DNA of 64,000 nucleotides from Sphingomonas sp. CBMAI 2297 (GTDB lineage Bacteria > Pseudomonadota > Alphaproteobacteria > Sphingomonadales > Sphingomonadaceae). Within the stretch, counting starts at the first letter, position 1, and every line of letters begins with the position of its first letter. Positions 1-9,183 of this stretch are shown here, in pieces. Position numbers and translations under genes: made by a program. The notes beneath the pieces were generated by a model. It made no database searches and was not told where the DNA came from. It saw nothing but the letters and a program-made list of their open reading frames with translations. The stretch covers positions 1-64,000 of the forward strand of contig NZ_JAPDIR010000015.1 of the NCBI RefSeq assembly GCF_029870595.1, in the 5' to 3' direction.

Positions 1-374
1 CGCGAGCCGATCACCACGTCGAGACCGCCATCCCCCTCCAGCGCGTCCAGCATCTTCGGCAGCAGCGTCTCGTCATGCTGCAGATCCCCGTCGATCACCG
101 CAACGAACGGCGCCGCCGTCGCGCACATCCCCTCGATACAGGCCGAGGACAGGCCCCGCCGCCCGATCCGCTGGATCACCCGCACCCGCGGATCCCGACG
201 CCCCAGCGCACGCGCCGCATCCGCCGTCCCGTCCGGGCTGTCGTCGTCGACGAATACCGCTTCCCAGTTCCGGCCCTTCAGCGCCGCATCCAGCTTCTCG
301 ATCAGCAACGGCACGTTCGCGCGCTCGTTGAACGTCGGGATCACCACCGCGAGCTCGAGCTGGTCGGGGATCAC
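1..374 (-). CDS. Polyprenol-phosphate mannosyltransferase-like GT2 (partial, C-terminus outside window)
   Basis: Only the first 124 residues are visible; the gene runs off the left edge of the window. They read as a family 2 glycosyltransferase of the DPM1/polyprenol-monophosphomannose synthase type: a nucleotide-binding start AVVIPTFNERANV (about residues 9-21), then FVDDDSPDGT (about 41-50) and the metal/donor motif DGDLQHDE (about 95-102). Known members move mannose or glucose from a nucleotide sugar to a polyprenyl phosphate at the inner membrane. The start is GTG, chosen because it overlaps the leuB stop in a GTGA arrangement, which implies translational coupling to leuB. The acceptor and sugar cannot be told from this fragment. 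Confidence 0.85.
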   Translation of the reverse strand, partial: MIPDQLELAVVIPTFNERANVPLLIEKLDAALKGRNWEAVFVDDDSPDGTADAARALGRRDPRVRVIQRIGRRGLSSACIEGMCATAAPFVAVIDGDLQHDETLLPKMLDALEGDGGLDVVIGS

Positions 375-1423
375 GCGAGTTCCTTGAGCACCGCGTCGCC
401 CATCGCGGTGGTCGACAGCGATCCGCCGAGATCGGCCGTCCGCGCACCGCCGGCCAGCGCCGCCGCGACGGCGGCCTCCACCTTCAGCGCCGCTTCCTCA
501 TTGCCGAGCGAATGGCGCAGCAGCATCGCCGCCGACAGGATCGCCGCGCAGGGATTCGCCTTGCCGGTGCCCGCAATGTCCGGTGCCGAGCCGTGGATCG
601 GCTCGTACATGCCGTTGTCGCCGCTCCAGGCCCGCAGCGAAGCCGAGGGCAGCATGCCGATCGAGCCGGCGCACATGCTCGCCTGGTCGGACAGAATGTC
701 GCCGAAGAGATTGCCGGTGACGATCACGTCGAACGCCGCCGGCGCGCGCACCAGCTGCATCGCGGCATTGTCGACATACATGTGCGTGAGCTGGACCTCG
801 GGATATTCGGTCGCCAGCTCGTTCACGACGTCGCGCCAGAGCTGCGACGTCTCGAGCACGTTCGCCTTGTCGACCGAGCAGAGCTTCTTCTTGCGGCGCC
901 TGGCCATCTCGAAGCCGACCCGGGCGATGCGCTCCACCTCGACTTCGTTGTAGCTCATGATGTCGAAGCCCTGGCGCAGGCCCTCGGCGGTGTGCCGCCG
1001 GCCCTTCTCGCCGAAATAGACGTCGCCCACCAGCTCGCGGACGATGACCAGGTCGAGCCCCGCCACCACATCGGGCTTGAGCGGCGAGGCATCGGCCAGC
1101 GCCGGGAACAGCGTTGCCGGGCGGATGTTGGCGAAGAGCTGCAGCTCGCGACGCAGGCCGAGCAGCGCCGCCTCGGGGCGCAGCCGCCGCTCCAGCGCCT
1201 CGAAGCGCGGATCGCCGATCGCGCCGAACAGCACGGCATCGGCCTTCTTGGCGAGGTCGAGCGTCTCCTGCGGCAGCGGGCGCCCCGTCACCAGATAGGC
1301 CGCGCCGCCGACCGGCGCCTCCTCGAAGTCCAGGCCCAGCGCCAGCGCCTCCAGAACCCGGCGCGCCTCGCGCGTAACTTCCGGCCCGATCCCGTCACCG
1401 GGCAGAACAGCTATCAGTGGCAA
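371..1423 (-). CDS. leuB: 3-isopropylmalate dehydrogenase LeuB
   Basis: NAD-dependent oxidative decarboxylation of 3-isopropylmalate in leucine biosynthesis, cytoplasmic. The 350-residue length is normal for the family. The N-terminus IAVLPGDGIGPEV (about residues 4-16) is the isocitrate/isopropylmalate dehydrogenase signature. The substrate-binding stretch IRPATLFPAL and the motif VIVRELVGDVYFGE (about 126-139) follow. The NAD-binding end contains YEPIHGSAPDIAGTGKANP, with the aspartate and alanine typical of NAD rather than NADP enzymes. The other leucine genes are not in the window. The GT2 gene downstream overlaps its stop by four bases, an unexpected partner for a leucine enzyme. Confidence 0.97.
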   Translation of the reverse strand: MPLIAVLPGDGIGPEVTREARRVLEALALGLDFEEAPVGGAAYLVTGRPLPQETLDLAKKADAVLFGAIGDPRFEALERRLRPEAALLGLRRELQLFANIRPATLFPALADASPLKPDVVAGLDLVIVRELVGDVYFGEKGRRHTAEGLRQGFDIMSYNEVEVERIARVGFEMARRRKKKLCSVDKANVLETSQLWRDVVNELATEYPEVQLTHMYVDNAAMQLVRAPAAFDVIVTGNLFGDILSDQASMCAGSIGMLPSASLRAWSGDNGMYEPIHGSAPDIAGTGKANPCAAILSAAMLLRHSLGNEEAALKVEAAVAAALAGGARTADLGGSLSTTAMGDAVLKELA

Positions 1424-1471
1424 TTCATGCTCCCCACGTCGTCGTCGCCTGCTTTGCCGCCCTTGTGGCCG

Positions 1472-2203
1472 TCACGCAACAGCGCGCTTCAGCCGATCGA
1501 CCAGCCGGGCCCGCGCCGCGAGCAGTTCGGCGCCCTTTCCGATCAGCAGGTCGCGTTCCAGGAAATGGCCGGTGAGCCTGAAGCCGTCCAGGATATCGCC
1601 CCATCCGGCCTCTCCGCCCTCGACCAGGAAGCGCGGCAGCCGCAGCAGCCGGTCCTCATAGCCTTCCGCCCCGATCCGGCTCACCGCGATGCCGCTCCTG
1701 GGGCTGACATAGGCGAGCTCGTCGTTGCGGCCGGTGGCGGCGCAATGCTCGAGGTCGAGTCCGAAGCCGAGTTCGGCGAGCAGCAGCAGCTCGTAGCGGA
1801 CCATCGCCACCGCCCAGCCCCGCGCCGCCGGCGCCGCCTCGATCGCGGCGAGCACGCCGTCGAGCGCGCTGTAGAGCCGCGGATAGGGCAGGCCTTCGGG
1901 CAGCGCGAAGGCGGAAAGCGCGGTCGCCCATTGGAAGGCGGCGGCGGGCAAGGCTTCCGAGAACATCGCCGCGCGGCTGTGGAGCAGCTCCACCGTCAAC
2001 CCGGCGAGCGCATCCTCGGTCCGCGAGCGCCATTCGCCCTGCACCAGGTTCGCCGGCTGGAGCACCGGCCGCAGCGCCCGCCCATGCCCGCCGCGGACAT
2101 AGCCGGGCTGCACGCCCTCCTGCTCGGTGAACGCCCGCACGATCGCGCCATGCTCGCCATGCGCGCGAACGGAGAGGATGATGGCTTCGGCGCGCAGGTG
2201 CAT
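1472..2203 (-). CDS. recO: DNA repair protein RecO
   Basis: RecO loads RecA at single-stranded gaps (RecFOR pathway). The 243-residue protein has an N-terminal OB-fold beginning MHLRAEAIILSVRAHGEHGAIVRAFTEQEG, in which 'ILS-R-HGE' and 'G-VQPGYVRGG' match the family. A helical domain with LLLLAELGFGLDLEHCAATG follows (about residues 130-150). Only one cysteine remains where the Zn-type RecO proteins have four, as is common in alphaproteobacteria. An in-frame reading extends 70 codons further upstream, but it crosses a palindromic repeat and has no family similarity, so the ATG at 2203 was chosen. Confidence 0.93.
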   Translation of the reverse strand: MHLRAEAIILSVRAHGEHGAIVRAFTEQEGVQPGYVRGGHGRALRPVLQPANLVQGEWRSRTEDALAGLTVELLHSRAAMFSEALPAAAFQWATALSAFALPEGLPYPRLYSALDGVLAAIEAAPAARGWAVAMVRYELLLLAELGFGLDLEHCAATGRNDELAYVSPRSGIAVSRIGAEGYEDRLLRLPRFLVEGGEAGWGDILDGFRLTGHFLERDLLIGKGAELLAARARLVDRLKRAVA

Positions 2204-2222
2204 GGGGAGGCTATATAATCTG

Positions 2223-2244
2223 CCCCTCCCCTTCAGGGGAGGGG
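2223..2244. repeat. Short GC-rich palindrome (9-bp stem, TTCA loop)
   Basis: A perfect inverted repeat, CCCCTCCCC / TTCA loop / GGGGAGGGG, sits in the 56-base gap between recO and the acetyltransferase gene. Related palindromes with the same CTCCCC-TTCx-GGGGAG core occur at 22365-22393 and around 28717-28735, so this is a dispersed element and not only a local hairpin. Both neighbouring genes run on the minus strand, so it could also weaken read-through from the acetyltransferase side. Confidence 0.7.
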
Positions 2245-2259
2245 TTGGGGAGAGGGCGA

Positions 2260-3204
2260 TCAGGCCCCCCGCCGCACCTTCTTCGCGAGCTTCTCCAGGC
2301 CCGCCCTGTTCACCAGCGCCTTCGCGCCCGCCACCGCCCGGTTGAAACCGCCGAGCGCCGCCATCGTCACCCGATTGGCCAGCGACGGACGCAGCAGGAA
2401 CAGGTCGACGCACGCCACGCCGCCGGTGGCGAACTGGCGCTTGTGCTGGCCCTCGCCCTCGGTGAAGTCGAAGCGGGCGAATTTCTCCTCCTCGAACAGG
2501 TCGCGCATCGCCTCCAATTGGAGCACCGCGCCGGGCGAGAGGTCGTTGAACGCCGGATCATGGCCGACATGGGCATAGATCACCACGCCCCCCTCGATCA
2601 CCGGGCAATAGAGATAGGCAGCCGGCTCGCCCGCGATGTAGAGCAGCCAGGCGCGCACCTGGTCCGCGGCGCCCTGTGCCAGCATCGTCGCGATGAACTC
2701 GGGGCTGTCGGGCAGGCCGGAGCCGAGCAGCCGCTCCTGATAGGTTCGCAGCGAGATCCGCCGGGCGACGTCGTGGAACGCCTCCAGCTCGTCCGGCCCG
2801 CGAAAGGCGCGCACGTCGAGCTCGCCGCCGCTCTCCGCCGCGATCTTCCTGGCCTTGCGCTTGATGCCCTGGCGGGCATTGGACGAGAGCCCGTTCCACC
2901 AGGCATCGAAGCCTATCCCGAAATCGGCGAAATAGCGGGTATAGCGCTGCCGGACGAAGGGCAGCATGTCGCCCGACGCCTTGACCAGCGCCGGCACCAG
3001 ATGCTCGGGCAGCGAGGTGACGACATAGCCATGCGCCTCGCGCGGCAAGGGAGCCAGCAGCGGCAGCCGGTCGGCCCGCGCCGCATCGAGCGTCAGCGGA
3101 ATGCGCACCAGATAGCGCTGGATCGCCATCAGCGTGCGCGCGCCGATCTCGAACTTGAGCTGGGTGGGCCTGGCCTGGGGCGCTTCGGCGGCGACCTCGC
3201 TCAT
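2260..3204 (-). CDS. GNAT/FemAB-like acetyltransferase (CelD/BcsL type)
   Basis: A 314-residue protein with the double-GNAT (Acetyltransf_6, FemAB-like) layout seen in proteins annotated 'cellulose biosynthesis protein CelD' and in exopolysaccharide loci. Supporting stretches are WWNGLSSNARQGIKRKARKI and, in the C-terminal half, the GNAT-like series AWLLYIAGEPAAYLYCPVIEGGVVIYAHVGHDPAFNDLSPGAVLQLEAM. The start codon is five bases after the stop of the polysaccharide deacetylase gene, so the two are almost certainly co-transcribed and probably act on the same glycan. Substrate unknown. A GTG start nine bases upstream is also possible. Confidence 0.75.
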   Translation of the reverse strand: MSEVAAEAPQARPTQLKFEIGARTLMAIQRYLVRIPLTLDAARADRLPLLAPLPREAHGYVVTSLPEHLVPALVKASGDMLPFVRQRYTRYFADFGIGFDAWWNGLSSNARQGIKRKARKIAAESGGELDVRAFRGPDELEAFHDVARRISLRTYQERLLGSGLPDSPEFIATMLAQGAADQVRAWLLYIAGEPAAYLYCPVIEGGVVIYAHVGHDPAFNDLSPGAVLQLEAMRDLFEEEKFARFDFTEGEGQHKRQFATGGVACVDLFLLRPSLANRVTMAALGGFNRAVAGAKALVNRAGLEKLAKKVRRGA

Positions 3205-3209
3205 CGCGT

Positions 3210-4166
3210 TCACGCGGCGCGCTCCTCGACCAGGTTCGACCAGAGCTGCTCGGCCTGGCGCCAGCGCGTGCGGAGCAGGCTCGGCCCGAGCGGCGCATCT
3301 TCCTGCCCGAGCGCCATTCTCGGCCTGTCGGCGAAATGTTCGGTCACCAGAACCCCCCGGCGGCTGGCCAGCATGCGGCACAGCGCTTCGAAGCGACGCA
3401 CATGCACGGCGTTAGGCCGCGTTCCGGCGCGATTTGCAAGCTCGAAGCCATGGCTGACGATCGTCACCGCCGCATGGCTGCGGACCACGGCGTGGTCGAG
3501 CGCGGCGCGCATCTCGCCCGCCGACAGCGCGCAGATCTGGAAATGGCGCAGATGCCCGGCGCGATCCTCGATCAGGGTCACCGGCACCTCGATGATTCCG
3601 CGATGCGCGATCGGGGCGATCTGGCGCGGCGCCAGATTGATCGCGCTCGGCCAGGGATGCTCGGAGCCGTTGTGGCTGGAATCATATTCGAAGCCGAGCT
3701 GGGCCAGCGCCCCCAGCGTATCGTCGCTCGCCGAATAGCTGCCCGAGCGGAACGCGACCGGTTCGGCGGCGCCGCAGGCGACCAGCATGTCCGATGCGCC
3801 CGCAATCAGTTCCACCTGCTCGTCGAAGCTGTAGTCGATCAGCTCGAAGGCGCCATGAGTCGCGCCCCCGTCGCCCGCATGCGCGCCGGTCCAGTTGGGA
3901 TGGAGGTGCAGCTGCACTTCCTGCCCGGCTGCCAGGATCGCGCCGACCACGCGCCGGATCGGGTCGAGGCCATAGACCAGCGCCGGCATCGGATCGACGA
4001 AGAAACAGGCCTTGAGACCGTGCCGGGCAAGCTGCGCCAGCTGCCAGGCGACGCCCACATTGGCGGGCTCCAGCGAGCGCTGGACGATCGTGTCGACATC
4101 GAGACCGGCGACATGGTGCCGCCACATGATCTCGGTGTCGATCGTGATGAAGACCCGGGTAGCCAT
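3210..4166 (-). CDS. Polysaccharide deacetylase (NodB-like) family protein
   Basis: A 318-residue protein with the carbohydrate esterase 4 fold. The first metal motif is FITIDTE (residues 6-12, the TxDT variant of TFDD), then HLHPNWT (the H-x3-H-type metal site), then FRSGSYSAS (the catalytic RxGxY region). It has no signal peptide, so it is either cytoplasmic or exported in another way. Known relatives remove N- or O-acetyl groups from polysaccharide chains. It lies directly upstream of an acetyltransferase gene, so deacetylation and acylation of one surface polysaccharide is a reasonable inference. No synthase or export genes are nearby. Confidence 0.82.
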   Translation of the reverse strand: MATRVFITIDTEIMWRHHVAGLDVDTIVQRSLEPANVGVAWQLAQLARHGLKACFFVDPMPALVYGLDPIRRVVGAILAAGQEVQLHLHPNWTGAHAGDGGATHGAFELIDYSFDEQVELIAGASDMLVACGAAEPVAFRSGSYSASDDTLGALAQLGFEYDSSHNGSEHPWPSAINLAPRQIAPIAHRGIIEVPVTLIEDRAGHLRHFQICALSAGEMRAALDHAVVRSHAAVTIVSHGFELANRAGTRPNAVHVRRFEALCRMLASRRGVLVTEHFADRPRMALGQEDAPLGPSLLRTRWRQAEQLWSNLVEERAA

Positions 4167-4218
4167 GGCGCCCGATTATCGCACGGGCGTGAAGAAATGC
4201 CGAATGCCCGGCCGGGGA

Positions 4219-7017
4219 TCAGGGCGTGATCCCGTACCGGGCATAATCCTCGTCGATCTGGGGAAAGAGCAGCTGAGCCTCGGCCAGGGCGGCATCCCCC
4301 GCCTTGGCATCGCCGGTCCGCCGCAGGATCAGGCCGCGCAGGAACAGGCTGCCCGCCGCCGCCGGCCGCTGCTCGAGCGCCGCGTTGATATCGGCCAGCG
4401 CCTCCTCGAAGCGGCGCATCCGGAAATAGATCAGGGCCCGGCTGTCGAGCGCCGCCGCCGCCGTGCCGCCGGATCCCAGCTCGATCGCGCGCGTGCAGTC
4501 CTTCAGCGCGGTATCGAGCTGGACGTCCAGCGTGCCCTTGATCCAGCAGCGCCCGTTGAGGAAGCCAGCATTGCCCGGACGCTTCGCGATCGCCGCGTCA
4601 TAGGCCGCCAGCGCTCCCGCGGCGTCGCGGGCATGGCCCAGCGCCGCCCCCTTGGCCACCAGCAGGTCCGGCTGGTTCTCGCCTTGCTCGTCGATCCTGG
4701 GCTGGAGCAGGGCCAGCGCCTCGTCCAGCCGGTCCAGCTTGGCGAGCTCGCTCGCCAGCGCATAGAGCGTGCCCGTATTGCCCGGATCGAGCTCCCGGGC
4801 CGCGCCCAGATCGGCGAGCGACTCCGCCTTGTGCCCCAGCGCCCGGTGCAGCGCGGCGCGTTCGCGATAGGTCGCGGCCGTGGCCTGCATGCCGATCGCC
4901 TTGTCGAGATCGGCCAGCGCCTTCTGACGCTCGAAGATCCTGGTCAGGAAGCGCGCGCGGGCGAGGTAGCGCGAAACCTCCTCGGGCTTCTCGGCGATAT
5001 GGGCGGCATAGCGCGCGAGCACCTTGTCGTATTTGCCGGCACGCTTGGCGGCCTCCACGCCGCGCCATGGGCCAGGTGCGCCCGGCAGCGTCCGCACGCG
5101 CAGCACCCGGTTGTTGAGCTCGGCAAGCTTCGCGCGCGCCGCGGGAATCTCCGCCGGCGCGATCTCGGCTCCGGTCTGCTCGTCCTCGGTATCGATCGAA
5201 AGCAGGCCGCCGGCCAGCGTCGCCCGGCGCACGACCCGCTTGCCCCCCGGCAAGGCGGCATCGAGCGCGGCATCGCCGTCCAGCACATAGCCGCCCATTT
5301 CCGGCAGGCGGACCCGCAGCGTGGTCGAGCTGCGCGCCGGGTTGCCCGTGGCGATCGGAATGTCCTTCCAGGCCGCGCGCGTGCGATCGGGAATCGGATA
5401 GGCGATCGGCGACGCCGCATCGAGCCGGAAACGCCCGTCCTGATAGCGCCAGCTCCAATTCAGAATGCCGGACAACGCAATCGTCGCCGTACCGTTCGCC
5501 TCGTCGAAGCGCACTTCGCTGCCGGTGAGCACCAGATCCCGTCCGAATGCCGGCGGCGCGAGTTTGCGGAACTGGTCCCGCAGGCTCTCCTGGCTGCGGA
5601 CACCCACCAATGCCTTCAGCGTGCCCGCGGCGGCGCCGCGCATCGTCAACTTCGCCTCGAACGGCGCCGGAACATCGATGCCACCGGTCAGGTCGACGTC
5701 GAGCGCACTGGCCATGGTCGCCCGCACCGGCGCACGCGCCGGCACCTGCAGCAATCCCGCCCCCTCGGCGCGCAACGGCAGCACCCAGTCGAAGGGCAGC
5801 ACGTCGCCTATGTCCTCCAGATGCGTGCCCGTGCTCGTCCCGTCGAGCCACAGCAGCTGGCCGCCCACCTTGGCGAGCACGAAGACATGATTGAAGGCGG
5901 CGGGCGATGCGAGCCGTTCAGCGACCAGGTCGCCATTGTCCAGATTCGCCATCGCCGGTTCCGCTTCGATCCCCAGCTCGTGGAGGATGGCGAGCAGCAG
6001 CAGCGTCTTCGCCTTGCAATCCCCATATTTGGTCGCCCAGGTCTCGGCGGGCGCCTGCGGCACGAGATTGCCATTGGCCATGCCGCGGAACAGATAGCGC
6101 ACCTTGCCCTGCACCAGGGCGAGCGCCGCCGCCGTGCGCTTGCGCGGGTCCTTCTCCGCCGCGGCGATCTTCGCCACTTCCGCGGCCAGCCCGCTGCCGG
6201 GGGCGATCAGCCCGTCGACGCGATAGAGCGGCGCCATCGCCCTGGAGACGGATTGCCAGTCGGCAAAGGTCGTGGCCTCCGCGATCGGCGGCCTTGCGAA
6301 CCGCCCCGGCATGCGCTCCGGCATCTCCGGCTGCCGGGCGACCGGCAGCTTGAACACCAGCTCGTGCCACCCGCCCGCGTCGCGCACCTGCGGCGCGGCC
6401 CCCACCGGATAGGTTTTCCACTTCACTGCCTGGCCCGTCGGCCACAGCAGCCGCGCCCGCGCGAAACCGACCTTGATGGGCTCGGCGACGACCGGCCCCA
6501 TGATCACCGCATTGCCGCCGAGCGCGGGATCCTTCATGGTGACCGAATAGCGCAGGTCGAGCACGTCGCCGACCTGCAGCCCTTCCACTGCCAGGGTGGC
6601 GGTGAGCTGGCCATCGAACTTCATCTCGTCGAGCCCCCGCTCGCGCCGCAACACCGTGAAGCTCTTGCCCTTCAGCGCGTCGATCCGCTTGCCGCCGCGC
6701 AGGATGTCGACGCCGTGCACGATCAGGTCGCCATGCGCCGGATGCCATTCGAGCTTGATGGTGCCCGCCTGCGAAACCGCCTGGATCGAAGCAAGGCGGG
6801 TAGCATGCTCGTAATAGGTCCAGCTCTGCCCGTCGGCGATGCGGGCCTGCACGTCGCCGATGACGAATGCCGGCGCATCATCGGTCAGGCCGGCGACGGC
6901 GGGTTCGGGCGCCAGCTGCACCCAATCGGGCACCGGCTGGTAGAGCGGCTTCTCGCCGGCATGCGCGACGCCGGACACGCCAAGGAACACGATCGACGCC
7001 AGTGCACCACGATACAT
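4219..7017 (-). CDS. DUF3857 / transglutaminase-like / TPR protein
   Basis: A 932-residue secreted or periplasmic protein. A signal peptide occupies residues 1-20 (cleavage after VAHA). A DUF3857 domain covers about 55-225. A transglutaminase-like cysteine-protease domain follows, with a plausible triad of C334 (YGDCKAK), H377 (FNHVFV) and D392 (WLDGTST). A beta-rich region comes next, and tetratricopeptide repeats fill about 690-925. DUF3857-transglutaminase proteins are common in Sphingomonadales and Bacteroidetes; their substrates are unknown, and a peptidase or peptide-crosslinking role is only inferred. The ATG at 7017 was chosen because the signal peptide starts there. A very long open frame continues upstream, but there it lies opposite uvrC codons and is not coding. 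Confidence 0.85.
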   Translation of the reverse strand: MYRGALASIVFLGVSGVAHAGEKPLYQPVPDWVQLAPEPAVAGLTDDAPAFVIGDVQARIADGQSWTYYEHATRLASIQAVSQAGTIKLEWHPAHGDLIVHGVDILRGGKRIDALKGKSFTVLRRERGLDEMKFDGQLTATLAVEGLQVGDVLDLRYSVTMKDPALGGNAVIMGPVVAEPIKVGFARARLLWPTGQAVKWKTYPVGAAPQVRDAGGWHELVFKLPVARQPEMPERMPGRFARPPIAEATTFADWQSVSRAMAPLYRVDGLIAPGSGLAAEVAKIAAAEKDPRKRTAAALALVQGKVRYLFRGMANGNLVPQAPAETWATKYGDCKAKTLLLLAILHELGIEAEPAMANLDNGDLVAERLASPAAFNHVFVLAKVGGQLLWLDGTSTGTHLEDIGDVLPFDWVLPLRAEGAGLLQVPARAPVRATMASALDVDLTGGIDVPAPFEAKLTMRGAAAGTLKALVGVRSQESLRDQFRKLAPPAFGRDLVLTGSEVRFDEANGTATIALSGILNWSWRYQDGRFRLDAASPIAYPIPDRTRAAWKDIPIATGNPARSSTTLRVRLPEMGGYVLDGDAALDAALPGGKRVVRRATLAGGLLSIDTEDEQTGAEIAPAEIPAARAKLAELNNRVLRVRTLPGAPGPWRGVEAAKRAGKYDKVLARYAAHIAEKPEEVSRYLARARFLTRIFERQKALADLDKAIGMQATAATYRERAALHRALGHKAESLADLGAARELDPGNTGTLYALASELAKLDRLDEALALLQPRIDEQGENQPDLLVAKGAALGHARDAAGALAAYDAAIAKRPGNAGFLNGRCWIKGTLDVQLDTALKDCTRAIELGSGGTAAAALDSRALIYFRMRRFEEALADINAALEQRPAAAGSLFLRGLILRRTGDAKAGDAALAEAQLLFPQIDEDYARYGITP

Positions 7018-7115
7018 GAGAATCCCCCCGATTTCGCTGCCGTATCTAGCGCCTCGCCATGCCGCGACAAGCCGATCGGCGATGAGATTTCGCGCGGAAT
7101 CCGTGCAGAAAATAT

Positions 7116-9038
7116 TTATCGCATATGAAAATAGTCGTAGATCTGCTGCGCGACGCCGGCACTCACGCCCGGCGCCTTCTGCAGATCCTCCAGGCTCGCG
7201 GCGCGCACTGCCCGCGCCGTGCCGAAATGCATCAGCAGCGCCTTCTTGCGCGCCGGCCCGATTCCCGGGACCTCGTCGAGCGGGCTCGCCCCGATCGCCT
7301 TGGCCCGTTTCTGCCGGTGGGCGCCGATCGCGAAGCGATGGACCTCGTCGCGCAGCCGCTGGAGATAGAAGAGCACCGGCGAATTGACCGGCAGCATCAG
7401 CTCGCGCCCGTCCATCAGGTGGAACACTTCGCGCCCCTCGCGCCCATGATGCGGTCCCTTGGCGACGCCGACCATGATGACGTCCTCGATGCCGAGATCC
7501 TCGAGCACCGCCCGGGCGGCATTCAGCTGCCCGCGCCCGCCATCGAGCAGCACCAGGTCGGGCCAGCTCCCGCCCTGCCGGTCGGGATCCTCCTCCACCG
7601 CGCGGGCGAAGCGCCGGCTCAGCACTTCGCGCATCATCCCGTAATCGTCGCCGGCGATCGTCTCGGGCCGCTTGATGTTGAACTTGCGATACTGGTTCTT
7701 CTGGAAGCCTTCCGGCCCCGCCACCACCATCGCGCCCAGCGCGTTGGTGCCCTGGATATGGCTGTTGTCGTACACCTCGATCCGCTCGGGGCTCTCGGGC
7801 AGCTCGAAGATGTCGGCGATCTCTGCAAGCAATTTCGCCTGGGTCGTGCCCTCGGCCAGCCGCCGGTCGAGCGCTTCCACCGCGTTGCGCGTCGCCTGTT
7901 CCAGCAGCCGCCGGCGCGGGCCGCGCTGCGGCACGCCCAGCGCCACCTTGTGCCCGGCCCGCTCCCGCAGCGCCTCGGCCAGCAGCGCCGCTTCCTCCAG
8001 GTCGCGATCGACGAAGATCGTCCGGGGCGGCGGCACTTCCTCGTAGAACTGCATCAGAAAGGCCGAGAGCACTTCGTCCTCGGACACGTCGTTGGTGTGC
8101 GCGGGAAAGAAGCTGCGATGCCCCCAATTCTGCCCGCCGCGGATGAAGAAGGCCTGGATCCCCATCACTCCGCCCTTGCAGGCCAGCGCGAAGATATCGG
8201 CATCGCCCACGCCCTCGGCGTTGATCGCCTGGCTGCCCTGGATGAAGGTGAGCGCCTTCAGCCGGTCGCGCAGGATCGCCGCCAGCTCGAAATCCAGGCT
8301 CTCCGCCGCCGCCTGCATCTGCGCGCCGAGCTTGGCCTGCACCTGGGTCTTCTTGCCCATCAGGAAGGCGCGCGCGTCGTCGACCAGCTCCTCATAGGCC
8401 TCGGGCGTGATGCGATCGACGCAGGGCGCCGAGCAGCGGCGAATCTGGTAGAGCAGGCACGGCCGGTCGCGCGTGTTGAAGAAGCCGTCGGTGCAGCTCC
8501 GAAGCAGGAACAGCTTCTGGAGTGCGTTGAGCGTCTTGCGCACCTGCCCCGCCCCAGCGAACGGCCCGAAATAATCGCCCTTCACCTTGCGCGCGCCACG
8601 GTGGAGCTGGATGCGCGGAAAGTCGTGGTCGCGCCGGAGCAGGATGAACGGGAACGACTTGTCGTCGCGCAGCAGCACATTGTAGGGCGGGCGGAAGCGC
8701 TTGATCAGCTGGGCTTCCAGCAGCAGCGCCTCGGCCTCGTTGTTGGTGGTGACGATCGTCATCGATCGCGTCTGCGCCACCATCCGCTGGAGCCGCTTCG
8801 AGAGCCGCATCACCTGGGTATAGTTGGTCACCCGGTTCTTCAGCGCCCGCGCCTTGCCCACATACAGCACGTCGCCCCGCGCATCCTGCATGCGATAGAC
8901 GCCGGGCCGCGCCGGCAGCGTCTTCAGCACGTTGCGGATCGCCGCCACGCCGGCTTCCAGATCGGGGGCGTCGGCGCCGCGCACGGCGAAGGTGGCGGCC
9001 TCTTCGTTGAAGCGGTTGGGCGAGTTGGGATCGGACAT
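7116..9038 (-). CDS. uvrC: Excinuclease ABC subunit C
   Basis: The dual-incision nuclease of nucleotide excision repair. This 640-residue protein has all the UvrC parts in order: a GIY-YIG nuclease (GVY at 46-48, YVG at 59-61), a UvrB-binding UVR motif (about 215-250), the UvrC RNase H-like domain with VYDNSHIQG and the LVLLDGGRGQL motif, and C-terminal helix-hairpin-helix repeats with EVPGIGPARKKALL. A cysteine cluster (RRCSAPC) precedes the UVR motif, as in most UvrC proteins. The start at 9038 (MSDPNSP) is preferred over an ATG 11 codons upstream. Its partner uvrA is also in the window (40643), but the two are not linked. Confidence 0.97.
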   Translation of the reverse strand: MSDPNSPNRFNEEAATFAVRGADAPDLEAGVAAIRNVLKTLPARPGVYRMQDARGDVLYVGKARALKNRVTNYTQVMRLSKRLQRMVAQTRSMTIVTTNNEAEALLLEAQLIKRFRPPYNVLLRDDKSFPFILLRRDHDFPRIQLHRGARKVKGDYFGPFAGAGQVRKTLNALQKLFLLRSCTDGFFNTRDRPCLLYQIRRCSAPCVDRITPEAYEELVDDARAFLMGKKTQVQAKLGAQMQAAAESLDFELAAILRDRLKALTFIQGSQAINAEGVGDADIFALACKGGVMGIQAFFIRGGQNWGHRSFFPAHTNDVSEDEVLSAFLMQFYEEVPPPRTIFVDRDLEEAALLAEALRERAGHKVALGVPQRGPRRRLLEQATRNAVEALDRRLAEGTTQAKLLAEIADIFELPESPERIEVYDNSHIQGTNALGAMVVAGPEGFQKNQYRKFNIKRPETIAGDDYGMMREVLSRRFARAVEEDPDRQGGSWPDLVLLDGGRGQLNAARAVLEDLGIEDVIMVGVAKGPHHGREGREVFHLMDGRELMLPVNSPVLFYLQRLRDEVHRFAIGAHRQKRAKAIGASPLDEVPGIGPARKKALLMHFGTARAVRAASLEDLQKAPGVSAGVAQQIYDYFHMR

Positions 9039-9183
9039 CGTCGCACCGGATTTAAGGGGTGCGACGGGCAACCGCCACTCCCCTTCTCGTCATCCCGGCG
9101 AAAGGCGCGATGCCGCGAAGGCGCGCCTTGAACCGTCATGAGGATATGCGATGCTCCATCCACATATTTAGGAGAGTCGTTCC

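Noticed and set aside
4012..7128. Over 1000-codon plus-strand frame opposite the DUF3857 gene
   Set aside because: Arg/Gln/His-rich low-complexity translation typical of the antisense of a GC-rich gene; no domain.
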